Source: Thiotrichaceae bacterium
GTDB lineage: Bacteria; Pseudomonadota; Gammaproteobacteria; Beggiatoales; Beggiatoaceae
Direction: 5' to 3'
Length of the DNA: 64,000 nucleotides
NCBI GenBank assembly: GCA_011391085.1
Contig: JAABRD010000024.1
Span: 1 to 64,000 of the forward strand
Each line of letters begins with the position of its first letter. The first letter of the stretch is position 1. The notes beneath the pieces were generated by a model. The model was not told the DNA's origin. It searched no databases and was given only the letters and a program-made list of their open reading frames with translations. Below are positions 55,201-62,325 of this stretch, one piece after another. The translations under genes were made by a program, and so were the position numbers.

Positions 55201-56707
55201 GGCAGAGATTTATCAATATGTGGCTTCCGACATTCGGATCGTGCCGAATTATTTAGAACGTCACCGTTGGGATTTTCTCACTTCCCACCGTCGCCAGGGA
55301 CGCCAACCGCGGGTGGGCTGGGCTGGGGCAGCGCAACATCAGGGAGATTTGCAATTGATTATTCCATTGGTCATCACGTTAGCTTCGAAGGAGGAGGTGG
55401 AATGGGTCTTCTTTGGAATGTGTCCAGAGGAGTTACGGCCTTATGTTTCCGAATATCATCCAATGGTTCCCTTTGACGAATATCCTGCTAAATTGGCCAG
55501 TTTGAACTTGGATGTGGCGATAGCACCGTTAGAGATTCACCCGTTCAATGAAGCAAAGAGTCACTTGCGTTTGTTAGAATATGGTATCTTAGGTTGGCCA
55601 GTGATATGTTCAGATATTTATCCTTATCAATCGGCCCCTGTGACTCGTGTTCCTAACACGTCGCAAGCCTGGTTGCAGGCTGTACGTGAACATATTTATG
55701 ATTTGGAAGCGGCCCAGCAAGCAGGAGAAGAATTAAGGCAGTGGGTAAAGAAATATTGGTTACTAGAAGACCATTTAGATGAATGGGCGGAGGCGTTAAA
55801 TGTTAGCAGTCGTCGTTTAAAAACCAGTTCTCTAGGAGGAAACAGCGTAGTTTCGTCCGAACCTTCCGTTATTTTTCTACTTGGCAACGATTTCACCAGT
55901 TGCCATTTCTTGGAATCTATTTTGACTCAACATTCGTCTATAGTCAGTGTGTCAGAAGCCGATTTTTTTGCGGAAGTTCATGCGAAATTGAATATGCGTT
56001 CACCGGCTGAAGCCTCCACTTCGGGATGTTGTTCACCGGCTGAAGCCTCCACTTCGGGATGTTGTTCACCGGCTGAAGCCTCCACTCCGGTATCTCCTCA
56101 TTTTCGTTATATTGTAGAACTTTGGACTGAATGGGAAGAGGAGTTTCGTTATGTGGCTGACTCTGGTTTATCTCATCGGGCGGATTTGTTGAAACGACGT
56201 TGGGCAAAGGTATTAGATTATTCTCCGACTCGTTTCGTTATCTATTCGGCGGCGGTATCTATGGCTAAAACGCAGTGGTTGCAACAGCATTTTCCGAATG
56301 CTTACTTCATTCATATTGTTCGCAATGGTTATGCGGTGGCGTTGGAGTTACGCGACAGGATTCAGCAACAATATGGTGTGCAACCTTTGTTATTGTCAAG
56401 GACGGCGCGGCATTGGGCGCGTAGTTTAGAGATTTTGCAAGAGGATATGGGTTGTTTGAAACGATTTTTGGAAATTCGTTATGAGGAGATAATAACTGAT
56501 CCTTCCGCCGTTTTTCAACAGATAGCAGGTTTTTTGCAGTTACCTGAACTTCATTTCTCTCCTTCGCTGCATGGCGCCTCGCAAAAGTTAGATAGATTGA
56601 ACCAAATGACGGCTGCACAACGGGCGGTGATTGAAAGGGAGGCGGGGAAGAGATTGGAGTGTCGTAATATTTTTCAAACTTGTACAATTTACGCTGGAGC
56701 GCAATAA
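52235..56707 (+). CDS. Four-part sulfotransferase/glycosyltransferase fusion
   Basis: 1490 aa. Residues 1-270: sulfotransferase domain with the PAPS 5' loop LGMHRSGTSAL and WGMKDPRLCRLLPFW. Residues about 350-560: GT2-like fold (LYTDEDLWSPQGEHYAPQF). About 570-810: a second GT2 domain (LVSLILTTRNDPQSLQRCL, VVDNHST, FLNDDSQI). About 850-1200: a GT-B-like domain (RVGWAGAAQHQGDLQLI, DVAIAPLEIHPFNEAKSHLR). About 1210-1490: a second sulfotransferase-like domain (VIFLLGNDFTSCHFLES, FIHIVRNGYAVALELR). It likely builds sulfated surface glycans. Two translated repeat insertions lie in linkers (53142-53235 and 56001-56090). Confidence 0.82.
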   Translation: MTPSPLILLGMHRSGTSALMRVLNLLGVEIGSHLLPKHHTNETGFWEWFPMVQAHETIFQLLHSTWFNPLPLPPQWWQSESLTALQVQMKQVLHHQFANSPLWGMKDPRLCRLLPFWLPILDSLGMSPKFVIIARPPEEVAASLKRRDDFFLHETALWLWLTYMLEAEQYSQPYARVWVTYDELLTDWQATVTKIASVLTLKWPHTPTSVQSQVQDFLTPNLRHHHTEECPKQGREEMLLSWSQSVYSVICEAAQGRCEGLQSVGEIRHAVEAFAIRRPRFYLADKSYQIYLERHCSDVLSFLYPPLPPRTRGGVISLREEVIPPVHRELGGYRNGKTSPVLNQPPLPCLAQPLPTFHLFIVQRPGQSVFYLNATLASLHNQTYPHWQVHLSFPTLPTEGEAGGEWVAVLHAGDTLAPELLWWCVLYIHRYPQWWLLYTDEDLWSPQGEHYAPQFKPDWNLDLLRSTPYIGGFVLVQREALQQVGGYANYPLLENVDLALKLWERYGESTLGHVPYVLYHRATVNALEYWPATTESAIAILQQHCKRQAISAQVYETDFFNLYCIEYSLEKTPLVSLILTTRNDPQSLQRCLHSLLTVSTYPHYEVIVVDNHSTTEEMRTYLMGLMKHEKIQVLFSKQERNVSQLLNLAVAHAQGSILCFLNDDSQIIQPSGLQELLSHCLRPEVGAVGPRLLGADHRLLHSGLILGMGVAGVAGRVHHGLGHDELGYLGRNQVAQNFSAISDTGLMIEKSLYLEVGGMEETFNLFNEVEFCLKITATGKKMVWTPFATLLQHGPGSVIRYRDNSLNNQQFETEVERLQTRWMSHLREDPAYHPHLSLHGSEWQPDSQITVPWNPHFQDRPRVVAFPYDSWGCGEYRVRAPLRALQRASMIEYALMPNDKEGRIPTPTELARLQPDTVLLHNTLQDEALQRLKQYQEVVPGFKIFGQDDLLFALPKANPYRRLNYRDLKPRIGKAISHCDRLLVTTEPLAEIYQYVASDIRIVPNYLERHRWDFLTSHRRQGRQPRVGWAGAAQHQGDLQLIIPLVITLASKEEVEWVFFGMCPEELRPYVSEYHPMVPFDEYPAKLASLNLDVAIAPLEIHPFNEAKSHLRLLEYGILGWPVICSDIYPYQSAPVTRVPNTSQAWLQAVREHIYDLEAAQQAGEELRQWVKKYWLLEDHLDEWAEALNVSSRRLKTSSLGGNSVVSSEPSVIFLLGNDFTSCHFLESILTQHSSIVSVSEADFFAEVHAKLNMRSPAEASTSGCCSPAEASTSGCCSPAEASTPVSPHFRYIVELWTEWEEEFRYVADSGLSHRADLLKRRWAKVLDYSPTRFVIYSAAVSMAKTQWLQQHFPNAYFIHIVRNGYAVALELRDRIQQQYGVQPLLLSRTARHWARSLEILQEDMGCLKRFLEIRYEEIITDPSAVFQQIAGFLQLPELHFSPSLHGASQKLDRLNQMTAAQRAVIEREAGKRLECRNIFQTCTIYAGAQ
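53142..53235. repeat. In-frame palindromic repeat in the glycosyltransferase gene, site 1
   Basis: TACCCCCCC at the start faces GGGGGGGTA at the end, with an inner CCCCCCGC/GCGGGGGG hairpin. The unit is translated as a Pro/Arg-rich linker (YPPLPPRTRGGV and PPVHRELGGY) between the first sulfotransferase domain and the first GT domain. Confidence 0.8.
56001..56090 (+). repeat. In-frame PAEAS repeat in the glycosyltransferase gene, site 2
   Basis: Three direct 33-nt units starting CACCGGCTGAAGCCTCCACT at 56001, 56034 and 56067. Each adds 11 residues (SPAEASTSGCC). The unit belongs to the PAEAS family that is otherwise intergenic here (10032, 12246, 16196, 27618, 37025). Confidence 0.92.
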
Positions 56708-56733
56708 GCATTATTGCGCAATAATGCTTATTG
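56701..56733. terminator. Palindrome at the end of the glycosyltransferase gene
   Basis: CAATAAGCATTATTGC (56702-56717) faces GCAATAATGCTTATTG (56718-56733). It overlaps the stop codon and lacks a T run, so it may stabilise the mRNA 3' end rather than terminate. Confidence 0.65.
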
Positions 56734-56902
56734 TGCGTAAGTGGGAATTGGATAAGTTTATCGGTAGTGATGCAATGTGGGTTCTTTGTCTGAACTTTGA
56801 TTAGAATGATTTTCAGATGGACTCTGATTCGTCAAGCCTCCTTTCATAGCCCTCATTTAATCATATAAATCATAGTTCAAGACTAAGAAACCTCACGATA
56901 TT

Positions 56903-57565
56903 TCACCCAGTTTGCATTACTACCCTATTTTCCATCACCCACGGTGCCTCTTGCCGCCGCCGTTGTTCATAACTTCTGATTTCCTGGGCATGTTGCAACG
57001 TCAGTCCAATGTCATCCAGACCATTGAGTAAGCAATGTTTCCTAAAAGATTCTATGTGGAACCCACAAATCTTTCCTTCTGAGGTCATCACTGTTTGGGC
57101 CGCGAGATCAATGGTCAGTTGATAGCCAGGATTGGCTTCGACTTCTTGAAACAACATATCCACCGTCGTTTCATCTAACACAATGGGCAAAATGCCATTT
57201 TTGAAACAGTTGCTATAAAAAATGTCGGCAAAACTGGGGGCGATGAGGGCGCGAAAACCGTAATCAAGCAGGGCCCACGGGGCATGTTCACGACTGGAAC
57301 CACAGCCAAAATTGCGCCGGGCCAGTAGAATAGTAGTCCCCTGATAACGCGGTTGATGGAGGAAAAAATCTGGATTGAGGGGACGTTTGTTGCAATCTTG
57401 ACCCGGTTCACCGTGGTCTAAATAACGCCATTCGTCAAAGAGGTTAGGTCCAAAACCAGTTCGATGAATCGATTTTAGAAATTGTTTAGGGATGATGGCA
57501 TCGGTGTCCACATTCGCCCGATCTAAAGGGGCGACTAGGCCAGTTAAGAGAGTAAATGGTTGCAT
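56903..57565 (-). CDS. leuD: 3-isopropylmalate dehydratase small subunit
   Basis: 220 aa. With LeuC it converts 2-isopropylmalate to 3-isopropylmalate in leucine synthesis. [31 protein letters not shown] and [17 protein letters not shown] are the conserved active-site and interface segments. Length fits the proteobacterial type. leuC and leuB are not beside it, so the leucine genes are scattered. Confidence 0.95.
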   Translation of the reverse strand: MQPFTLLTGLVAPLDRANVDTDAIIPKQFLKSIHRTGFGPNLFDEWRYLDHGEPGQDCNKRPLNPDFFLHQPRYQGTTILLARRNFGCGSSREHAPWALLDYGFRALIAPSFADIFYSNCFKNGILPIVLDETTVDMLFQEVEANPGYQLTIDLAAQTVMTSEGKICGFHIESFRKHCLLNGLDDIGLTLQHAQEIRSYEQRRRQEAPWVMENRVVMQTG

Positions 57566-57713
57566 AGTGTTGAAATGGTTAGTTGTGAAAGGTAACCTTG
57601 AATTTGTGAACCAAGGTATCTAATACCTAAACAAGTATTTTATCATCTGTTCAATAAAATGAAAATGGTTATCGACATGGACGCGACGATTGTAAGCGTT
57701 GGTATAAAGGTTC

Positions 57714-57793
57714 TGGCATTTTTGATATTCTTAAAATTGTTAAATGGCATAGTTTATACCTCTTCGTCTATTTGATAGGAAAGAAACTCTGTT
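57714..57793 (-). pseudogene. 5' remnant of a PD-(D/E)XK protein gene
   Basis: The 57740-57793 sequence repeats the upstream region and start of the gene at 57829-58440. The first codons read MPFNNFKNIKNA against MPFSDFKNLKQV, then similarity ends. It is a leftover of a partial duplication. Confidence 0.65.
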
Positions 57794-57828
57794 TCGGAAC
57801 GCAAAGGGAGTTTCTCGCCTTGTCCATC

Positions 57829-58440
57829 CTACGGAATCTGAATCTGTTTTTCACATTCCGCAAACAGATAGTCCAAAATTCCAAACACTTTCTTGGGATC
57901 CGTCACTGAATAGGAAAGGGTATGCTGAGTAAACACTTCCCGTTCCAGTTTCCCAAATTCCCAAAAAATCCCGGTTGATACAATACCATAGACGGTTAAT
58001 TGGTCGTTTTGATTCAATTTTTGACAAGCCATCATCTCCACTAAGTATTGTGCCCACCCTCCTTCAAAATCCTGTTTTTTGGCTTCCACTACCGCTAACA
58101 ACGGGGTGTTGATAGGTTTTTCAATGACCTCATCTCGCCAGACCGAGACTAAATAATCAGGTTCGCCATACAATTTATCATCACAAACCAGTTCTTGATG
58201 AGACCATAGTTTCAGCTTATTATGCCGTTTCCAAGTGTGTTGCAAAAATGGGAAAATGAAACTTTCACAGAAGAAAAATTCACTTTCAAACATGGTTCTC
58301 TTGTCCAACGCAAAATTGAGATTTTCCAGAAACCATTCCGGCAGTTCCATTGGAACTTCCGGCAAAAATCTGTCTCGCCGGAGTTTGAGTGGATATTTTT
58401 GAAGCACTTGCTTGAGATTTTTGAAGTCGCTAAATGGCAT
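57829..58440 (-). CDS. PD-(D/E)XK-like nuclease family protein, copy A
   Basis: 203 aa. The centre has DDKLYGEPDYLVSVW and LLAVVEAKKQDFEGGWAQ: the Asp of GEPDYLV and the Glu-x-Lys of VVEAKK form a PD-(D/E)XK site. The N terminus is helical. A paralogue of about 75 percent identity by eye is encoded at 62326-62949, and a start fragment at 57714. Substrate and partners unknown. Confidence 0.75.
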   Translation of the reverse strand: MPFSDFKNLKQVLQKYPLKLRRDRFLPEVPMELPEWFLENLNFALDKRTMFESEFFFCESFIFPFLQHTWKRHNKLKLWSHQELVCDDKLYGEPDYLVSVWRDEVIEKPINTPLLAVVEAKKQDFEGGWAQYLVEMMACQKLNQNDQLTVYGIVSTGIFWEFGKLEREVFTQHTLSYSVTDPKKVFGILDYLFAECEKQIQIP

Positions 58441-58471
58441 AGTTTATACCTCTAAGTATATTTGATAGAAA

Positions 58472-58504
58472 AGAAACTCAGTTTCTTAAAGAAACTGAGT
58501 TTCT
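58472..58504. repeat. GAAACTCAG palindrome
   Basis: AGAAACTCAGTTTCT faces AGAAACTGAGTTTCT across TAA. Identical to 59901-59933. Confidence 0.9.
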
Positions 58505-58511
58505 CCCCCTA

Positions 58512-58724
58512 TCAAGCCGCCTTCCGCAATACCTGAGATTGCACTTCCAATAACTCTATCAAGTTCTGAATCGCTTCCACCTCAGGCGTTTCAAAATAGA
58601 CTTCACCACATTGGCTACAGGTCCAGGCGGGGATACTCTCTAAAGTGACATGATAGTGCGGCCGCGTAATTTGAAAAGGGGCAGATTGCCGTATCATGGT
58701 GGCATAACAGTACATACATTTCAT
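58512..58724 (-). CDS. YgiT/MqsA-type zinc-finger protein, putative antitoxin
   Basis: 70 aa. Two CxxC pairs (MKCMYCYA and WTCSQCGEVYFE) form the YgiT-type zinc finger. The C-terminal helical part PEVEAIQNLIELL is normal, but the DNA-binding domain of full MqsA is missing. Coupled by four bases to the DUF4258 gene upstream, its probable toxin. Confidence 0.8.
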   Translation of the reverse strand: MKCMYCYATMIRQSAPFQITRPHYHVTLESIPAWTCSQCGEVYFETPEVEAIQNLIELLEVQSQVLRKAA

Positions 58725-59041
58725 GGAGATAGCCTCTGTTTAAAATGTGGGTTCCACTTGTTGGGATGTGGTAAATAAACGGTTATGATGGCCAAATAAT
58801 CTTCTTTAGGAGAACAAACGACATGAATGGGGCGTTGTTGTGCATCAAAACCCAAGAGAAGACAACTGTGTCCACGTTGATCTTCAGGATAGTCTTCAAT
58901 CATTTCTCCTTCTTGCACAACTTTTTCAACATCGTTAGCCCTTATCATTCTTTCAGGTCGCGACATTTGACGTATCGCATGGGGGAGAAAGAGGAGGTTT
59001 TTCTGGGCCGCTTGTCGAACAAGTTCTCTAATATCTGTCAT
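58721..59041 (-). CDS. DUF4258 protein, putative RelE-like toxin
   Basis: 106 aa. HAIRQMSRPERMIRANDVEKVV, GEMIEDYPEDQRGHSCLLLG and PIHVVCSPKEDYLAIITVY are the DUF4258 pattern. The family is commonly paired with YgiT-type zinc-finger genes, as here. Confidence 0.82.
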   Translation of the reverse strand: MTDIRELVRQAAQKNLLFLPHAIRQMSRPERMIRANDVEKVVQEGEMIEDYPEDQRGHSCLLLGFDAQQRPIHVVCSPKEDYLAIITVYLPHPNKWNPHFKQRLSP

Positions 59042-59138
59042 GGTGTATTTTTTTCTCTGTCACTTGCCACATAAATCATTCTCAAAAATTCGATATTGAA
59101 TAGTCCTAAGTTTATTTTTTTTGGACAGTTTCCAAGTT

Positions 59139-59168
59139 GGTGGATACGCTTCGCTTAATCCACCCTAC
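59139..59168. repeat. GTGGATACGCTTCGC palindrome
   Basis: GGTGGATACGCTTCGCTTAA followed by TCCACCCTAC, the inverse of the tandem unit at 7215-7296. Confidence 0.85.
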
Positions 59169-59197
59169 ATGCCACATGCTTCAGACTCAGTAGAACC

Positions 59198-59713
59198 CTA
59201 ATCAGAAGACTCCTCCACTTTGTTCTCCTTATCCTCTTCCTTCGCAGGCGGGGTAACGATACGAATTTCAAGAACCCGTTGATTGAAATGATTATATTGG
59301 TTGATAATAATCGCGCCCATCATATTTTCAATTTTAATTGGCAAACCCATTCCCTCTGGTGACTTGTTTAAGGAAAAGACGGTGGGCAATTTTTTATAGC
59401 CCGCCTCTTCCAAATATTTTGAAACATTTTGCCAATTTCGGATTTTCTTACCCACCGACGACAGTTCTTTGACATACGAATAAATGGTGGCACTTAACGC
59501 ATTCTCCACACTACGAAGTTCTTTCTTCAATTTATCAGCTATCTCAGTAGGACTGTGACCACATAACAAGCCTCGCAAATGCAACTTTTCCACGGGTGTC
59601 AAGTATTGGTCTTTGGTGCCGGCCAAGTCACGGTATAAACGTTCTAAGTCCCATTGCTGTTCGGCTTGTTTGAATTGTTCGCGTTTGGGAGATTGTTAGA
59701 TGGGGGTGGTCAT
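59198..59713 (-). pseudogene. HTH-like protein gene interrupted by a stop codon, copy A
   Basis: From the ATG at 59713 the frame reads MTTPI, then TAA at 59696-59698, then continues open to 59198 with KREQFKQAEQQWDLERLYRDL and HLRGLLCGHSPTEIADKL. The intact paralogue at 63119-63616 shows that the stop truncates the gene at codon 6. Reinitiation at a TTG (59626) would lose the first domain. The central part resembles helix-turn-helix domains at the N termini of conflict-type NTPases. Confidence 0.75.
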
Positions 59714-59763
59714 AAATGTAACATTATCTATGGAAAGAGAGTTGATAAAATACTAACTAAAGA

Positions 59764-59890
59764 AACAATTTGATATCCTTGAATGACTAGAGTACACTTA
59801 AATTGATAATAGTGTATAAACGGAATAGCTTAAAAATGGAAACCCTTGAATCGTTGTTCAAGCACAGATTTAGAATTTTAAGCTATTTAG
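59764..59890. repeat. Duplicated upstream region, copy A
   Basis: About 125 bases nearly identical to 63759-63888, including CTAGAGTACACTTAAATTG and AATGGAAACCCTTGAATCG. Each copy lies upstream of one HTH-like gene, so it probably carries their promoter or came with the module duplication. Confidence 0.85.
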
Positions 59891-59900
59891 TCATCACCAA

Positions 59901-59933
59901 AGAAACTCAGTTTCTTAAAGAAACTGAGTTTCT
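59901..59933. repeat. GAAACTCAG palindrome
   Basis: Identical to the palindrome at 58472-58504. Confidence 0.9.
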
Positions 59934-59984
59934 CGACTCATTAAGCGGCCTTCTGCAACCGCCGAAATTGCACCTTTTCAGTTG

Positions 59985-60392
59985 TCACCCGGCGGCGGGA
60001 CTAAACGGGTCAAGTAACATCAAGTCAGAAACGGCCTGAAAATCCTTAATATTGCGCGTCATTAAAGGTCGTCCCAAATGTAATGCAGTGGCGGCAATAA
60101 TGGCATCTGGCAATTTTAAGAAAGTCGTTTGACGTAACTGAATACACTTCTTGATAATTTCTTCACTCAAAGAGAGTTCTTGAACTTTTGTCAATAACTC
60201 TGCGGCTTCATTCAAAGATTTCGCACTGTGTTTAGACCAGCCAAGTATCTCTATTCGAGTGATGACAGAAACATACGCCCCAGCGTCAAACGCTTCTTCT
60301 AACCACCTTTCACCGACCTCTCCTAAACAATCAGTCAAGTGGTAAATCAAGAGGTTGGTATCAATGACACAACCTTGGTCAATGAGTTCCAT
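59985..60392 (-). CDS. vapC: PIN-domain ribonuclease toxin, paralogue of the 4727 gene
   Basis: 135 aa from the ATG preceded by GGAAAGAG. CVIDTNLLIYHL, TRIEILGWSKHS, KLPDAIIAATALHLGRP and TRNIKDF give the PIN acidic site. Very similar to the toxin at 4727-5122 throughout. Its start lies 46 bases inside the antitoxin gene. Confidence 0.87.
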   Translation of the reverse strand: MELIDQGCVIDTNLLIYHLTDCLGEVGERWLEEAFDAGAYVSVITRIEILGWSKHSAKSLNEAAELLTKVQELSLSEEIIKKCIQLRQTTFLKLPDAIIAATALHLGRPLMTRNIKDFQAVSDLMLLDPFSPAAG

Positions 60393-60640
60393 TCTCTTTC
60401 CCATTCCGAACGCATTTGTTGAATTTCCGCATCCACTTCTTCAATCGTCTTGCCACGCCCCCAGGCCCCACGAGTTCGTCGTAATATCTCACGAGAACTA
60501 GGTGAGGAACTGGGTGAAACAGGGTGGGTTTCCTCCATCACAATGATAATTCGTATATCAGTGGCGTGTCTTGGTGGCGCGGAGGTTAGCCAGCGCACGG
60601 ACTGATTACGTTCCAAAATGGCTTCATAGCTTTTTAACAT
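60347..60640 (-). CDS. Antitoxin paralogue of the 4476 gene, with a longer tail
   Basis: 97 aa from the ATG before LKSYEAILERNQSVRWL. RGAWGRGKTIEEVDAEIQQM and RSEWEREWN match the 4476-4730 protein, but the C terminus runs 11 residues further through the toxin start (SLTKVVSLIPTS), perhaps after loss of the original stop. Confidence 0.75.
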   Translation of the reverse strand: MLKSYEAILERNQSVRWLTSAPPRHATDIRIIIVMEETHPVSPSSSPSSREILRRTRGAWGRGKTIEEVDAEIQQMRSEWEREWNSLTKVVSLIPTS

Positions 60641-60689
60641 GAGGATTCTCCAGTTAAATGGTTTAATTTGTAAAGAATAAAATCTGCCG

Positions 60690-60785
60690 TTATAATCGTC
60701 CCTCCGTTTTCGCCAACTCAAGTTCTTCTGCCGTGACAAGTTGTTCATAAATTAAAGTTGGCAGACTTTCTATAGTAATCGCCGA
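60690..60785 (-). pseudogene. Antitoxin remnant (MPAITIESLPT family), start codon lost
   Basis: The frame AITIESLPTLIYEQLV matches the N terminus of the antitoxin at 61891-62181 and stops at 60690. The ATG is absent. Confidence 0.65.
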
Positions 60786-60797
60786 AATTAGAAATTA

Positions 60798-60827
60798 GTA
60801 GGGTGGATTTCGCTGCGCGTATCCACC
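60798..60827. repeat. GTAGGGTGGATT palindrome
   Basis: GTAGGGTGGATT faces GTATCCACC with a CGCTGCGC loop, a variant of the 7215-7296 family. Confidence 0.85.
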
Positions 60828-60854
60828 TGCGTTTCCTCACCACCGCAGAATTAG

Positions 60855-61328
60855 TTAAGTGGCCGCAAAATAAATACCCCCGATATTCTCATAATCCGGG
60901 TCAATCGCAAACCGTATCCGTTCCAGAAAACCATGCAAACCCAACACGGTAGGCCCTGTCCACGCCTCACAAAAGAGAAAGGTGCCATCGATAATCAATT
61001 CTTCTCCCCAATCGGCTTTTAAACTGACCTCGACACGGTGTAAAGAACCGGTGAAATTACCCAGTCTGGTGTTGATAGTAGCGGTGCCCACTGGGGTACC
61101 TAAAAAGACTTGTTCATACGAGTAAGCTTGATAAATCTGACTACCAGCCATTGAGAGTTCCGCGCCCGTATCTAACAACGCGATTTGTTTCGCTTTGATG
61201 GCAGGAAACTCGCATTCGACACCCGTGATTAACTTGTAGTTGTCTATCTCATGTAGAAAATGCAAATAAGCACCACCGGTACTCCATTGTGAAAGAGTAT
61301 GGTTGACACGATAAAGGTCCGCCATCAT
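60855..61328 (-). CDS. Retropepsin-like aspartic protease family protein
   Basis: 157 aa. IALLDTGAELSMAGSQ holds the DTGA catalytic motif of retroviral-type aspartic proteases, followed by a flap-like stretch (GTATINTRLGNFTG) and the VLGLHGFLERIRFAID end, the usual psi-structure partner. One DTG per chain implies a dimer. The 80-aa gene upstream ends five bases before it, so both are probably one operon. Target unknown. Confidence 0.7.
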   Translation of the reverse strand: MMADLYRVNHTLSQWSTGGAYLHFLHEIDNYKLITGVECEFPAIKAKQIALLDTGAELSMAGSQIYQAYSYEQVFLGTPVGTATINTRLGNFTGSLHRVEVSLKADWGEELIIDGTFLFCEAWTGPTVLGLHGFLERIRFAIDPDYENIGGIYFAAT

Positions 61329-61333
61329 GCCAC

Positions 61334-61573
61334 CTATTTTAAGTTAATAAACAAGGCGACACTCAACTGACCGGAATGCTTCATAGTTTTATACAGTTCC
61401 AGAAAATTTTCATTGGCCCCTAAAAAGATTCCTTCATTCATGGCTATCCATTGTCCTTGATATTCCTTGGCATGAATTTTTAGCCACGCTAGATTCTGCC
61501 GAACTCCCTCAGCCGACGTGGCTTTGGTGAAGGTAGGCATCGTTTTGACAGTCGGTTTGGGAATGTTGTACAT
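61334..61573 (-). CDS. Small protein, partner of the protease-like gene (DUF5678-like)
   Basis: 79 aa from the ATG preceded by GAGGAG. NLAWLKIHAKEYQGQWIAMN followed by GIFLGANENF resembles DUF5678, a short domain often next to aspartyl-protease-like genes. No motif for function. Confidence 0.6.
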   Translation of the reverse strand: MYNIPKPTVKTMPTFTKATSAEGVRQNLAWLKIHAKEYQGQWIAMNEGIFLGANENFLELYKTMKHSGQLSVALFINLK

Positions 61574-61717
61574 AGTTGAGACTCCTCTGGTTTGAGTTTT
61601 CAAGTGCTGAAGAAATTATGAGACGTGGGATTCAATGGGTAACTGGGTCTCCACTAGATAGAAGTTGATTGCCCCCTTACCGCCCCGTTGCCCACTCTAC
61701 TACTTGGCGGTTATTTT

Positions 61718-61894
61718 TCAAGCATCGTCAGGTTTCTGTTGCATCAGTATCAGCAATTGCGCCGGTAATATCGCAGGAACAGGGGATTGTTCAAAATCGC
61801 TGGTATTACGGGTCACCACATAATCACTTAGCACTGCCGCAGAATGTGTATGCAGAACATCCAGTAAGACGTTTAAATCTATCATGACTTTCAT
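61718..61894 (-). pseudogene. PIN toxin with a large internal deletion
   Basis: 58 codons. The N-terminal VMIDLNVLLDVL and the C-terminal DYVVTRNTSDFEQSPVPAIL are normal PIN ends, but the middle 70 or so residues, with the central Glu and third Asp, are missing. The frame is kept. It overlaps the intact antitoxin by four bases. It is almost surely inactive. Confidence 0.8.
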
Positions 61895-62181
61895 TGGTGC
61901 TTACGTAAAAGATGTTGGTAATAATCGTCTCTTACCTCCAGTTGTTCGGGCAGAATACCGGTAATTGCCGCCAGTGCTGGATGCAACGTTCTTGACGCAC
62001 GGGCTTCGGCAATGATAGCGTCTGGGTGACGTGGCAACCTCGACCCGGCGGGCGGGGGAGAAAAACTCAGTTCCAGACGTCTCACAATTTCTTGAGTGAG
62101 ATTGCACTGGTGTAACGTAGCGGCTTGCATTAATTGTTCATAGATTGAAGTAGGCAGACTTTCTATAGTAATCGCAGGCAT
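61891..62181 (-). CDS. FitA-like antitoxin, partner toxin decayed
   Basis: 96 aa. PAITIESLPTSIYEQLMQAA and LTQEIVRRLELS form a ribbon-helix-helix as in FitA/VapB antitoxins. The C-terminal part (YYQHLLRKHQ) would bind the toxin, which is deleted inside. Two N-terminal remnants of the same gene lie at 60690 and 63019. Confidence 0.8.
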   Translation of the reverse strand: MPAITIESLPTSIYEQLMQAATLHQCNLTQEIVRRLELSFSPPPAGSRLPRHPDAIIAEARASRTLHPALAAITGILPEQLEVRDDYYQHLLRKHQ

Positions 62182-62243
62182 AATTCAGTTCTCCAGAAGA
62201 TGGTTTCATTCAATGGAAGGAAGAGTTTAAACCCAGTAGAACC

Positions 62244-62312
62244 CTAATCAGAAGACTCCAGCCAGCGTACCAATTGGTTATGTTCCAGGATGGCTTCATC
62301 ACTTTTCAACAT
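62244..62312 (-). pseudogene. Chimeric remnant: PIN antitoxin start joined to HTH-protein tail
   Basis: 22 codons: MLKSDEAILEHNQLVRWL from the antitoxin family of 60347, then ESSD-stop with following bases matching the 3' end of the HTH-like gene at 59198. It marks a deletion or recombination joint. Confidence 0.7.
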
Positions 62313-62325
62313 GATCATCCTCCAG

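Noticed and set aside
61669-61887. Plus-strand 72-aa frame
   Set aside because: It is the complement of the deleted PIN toxin gene, whose minus-strand frame has recognisable PIN ends and overlaps the antitoxin.
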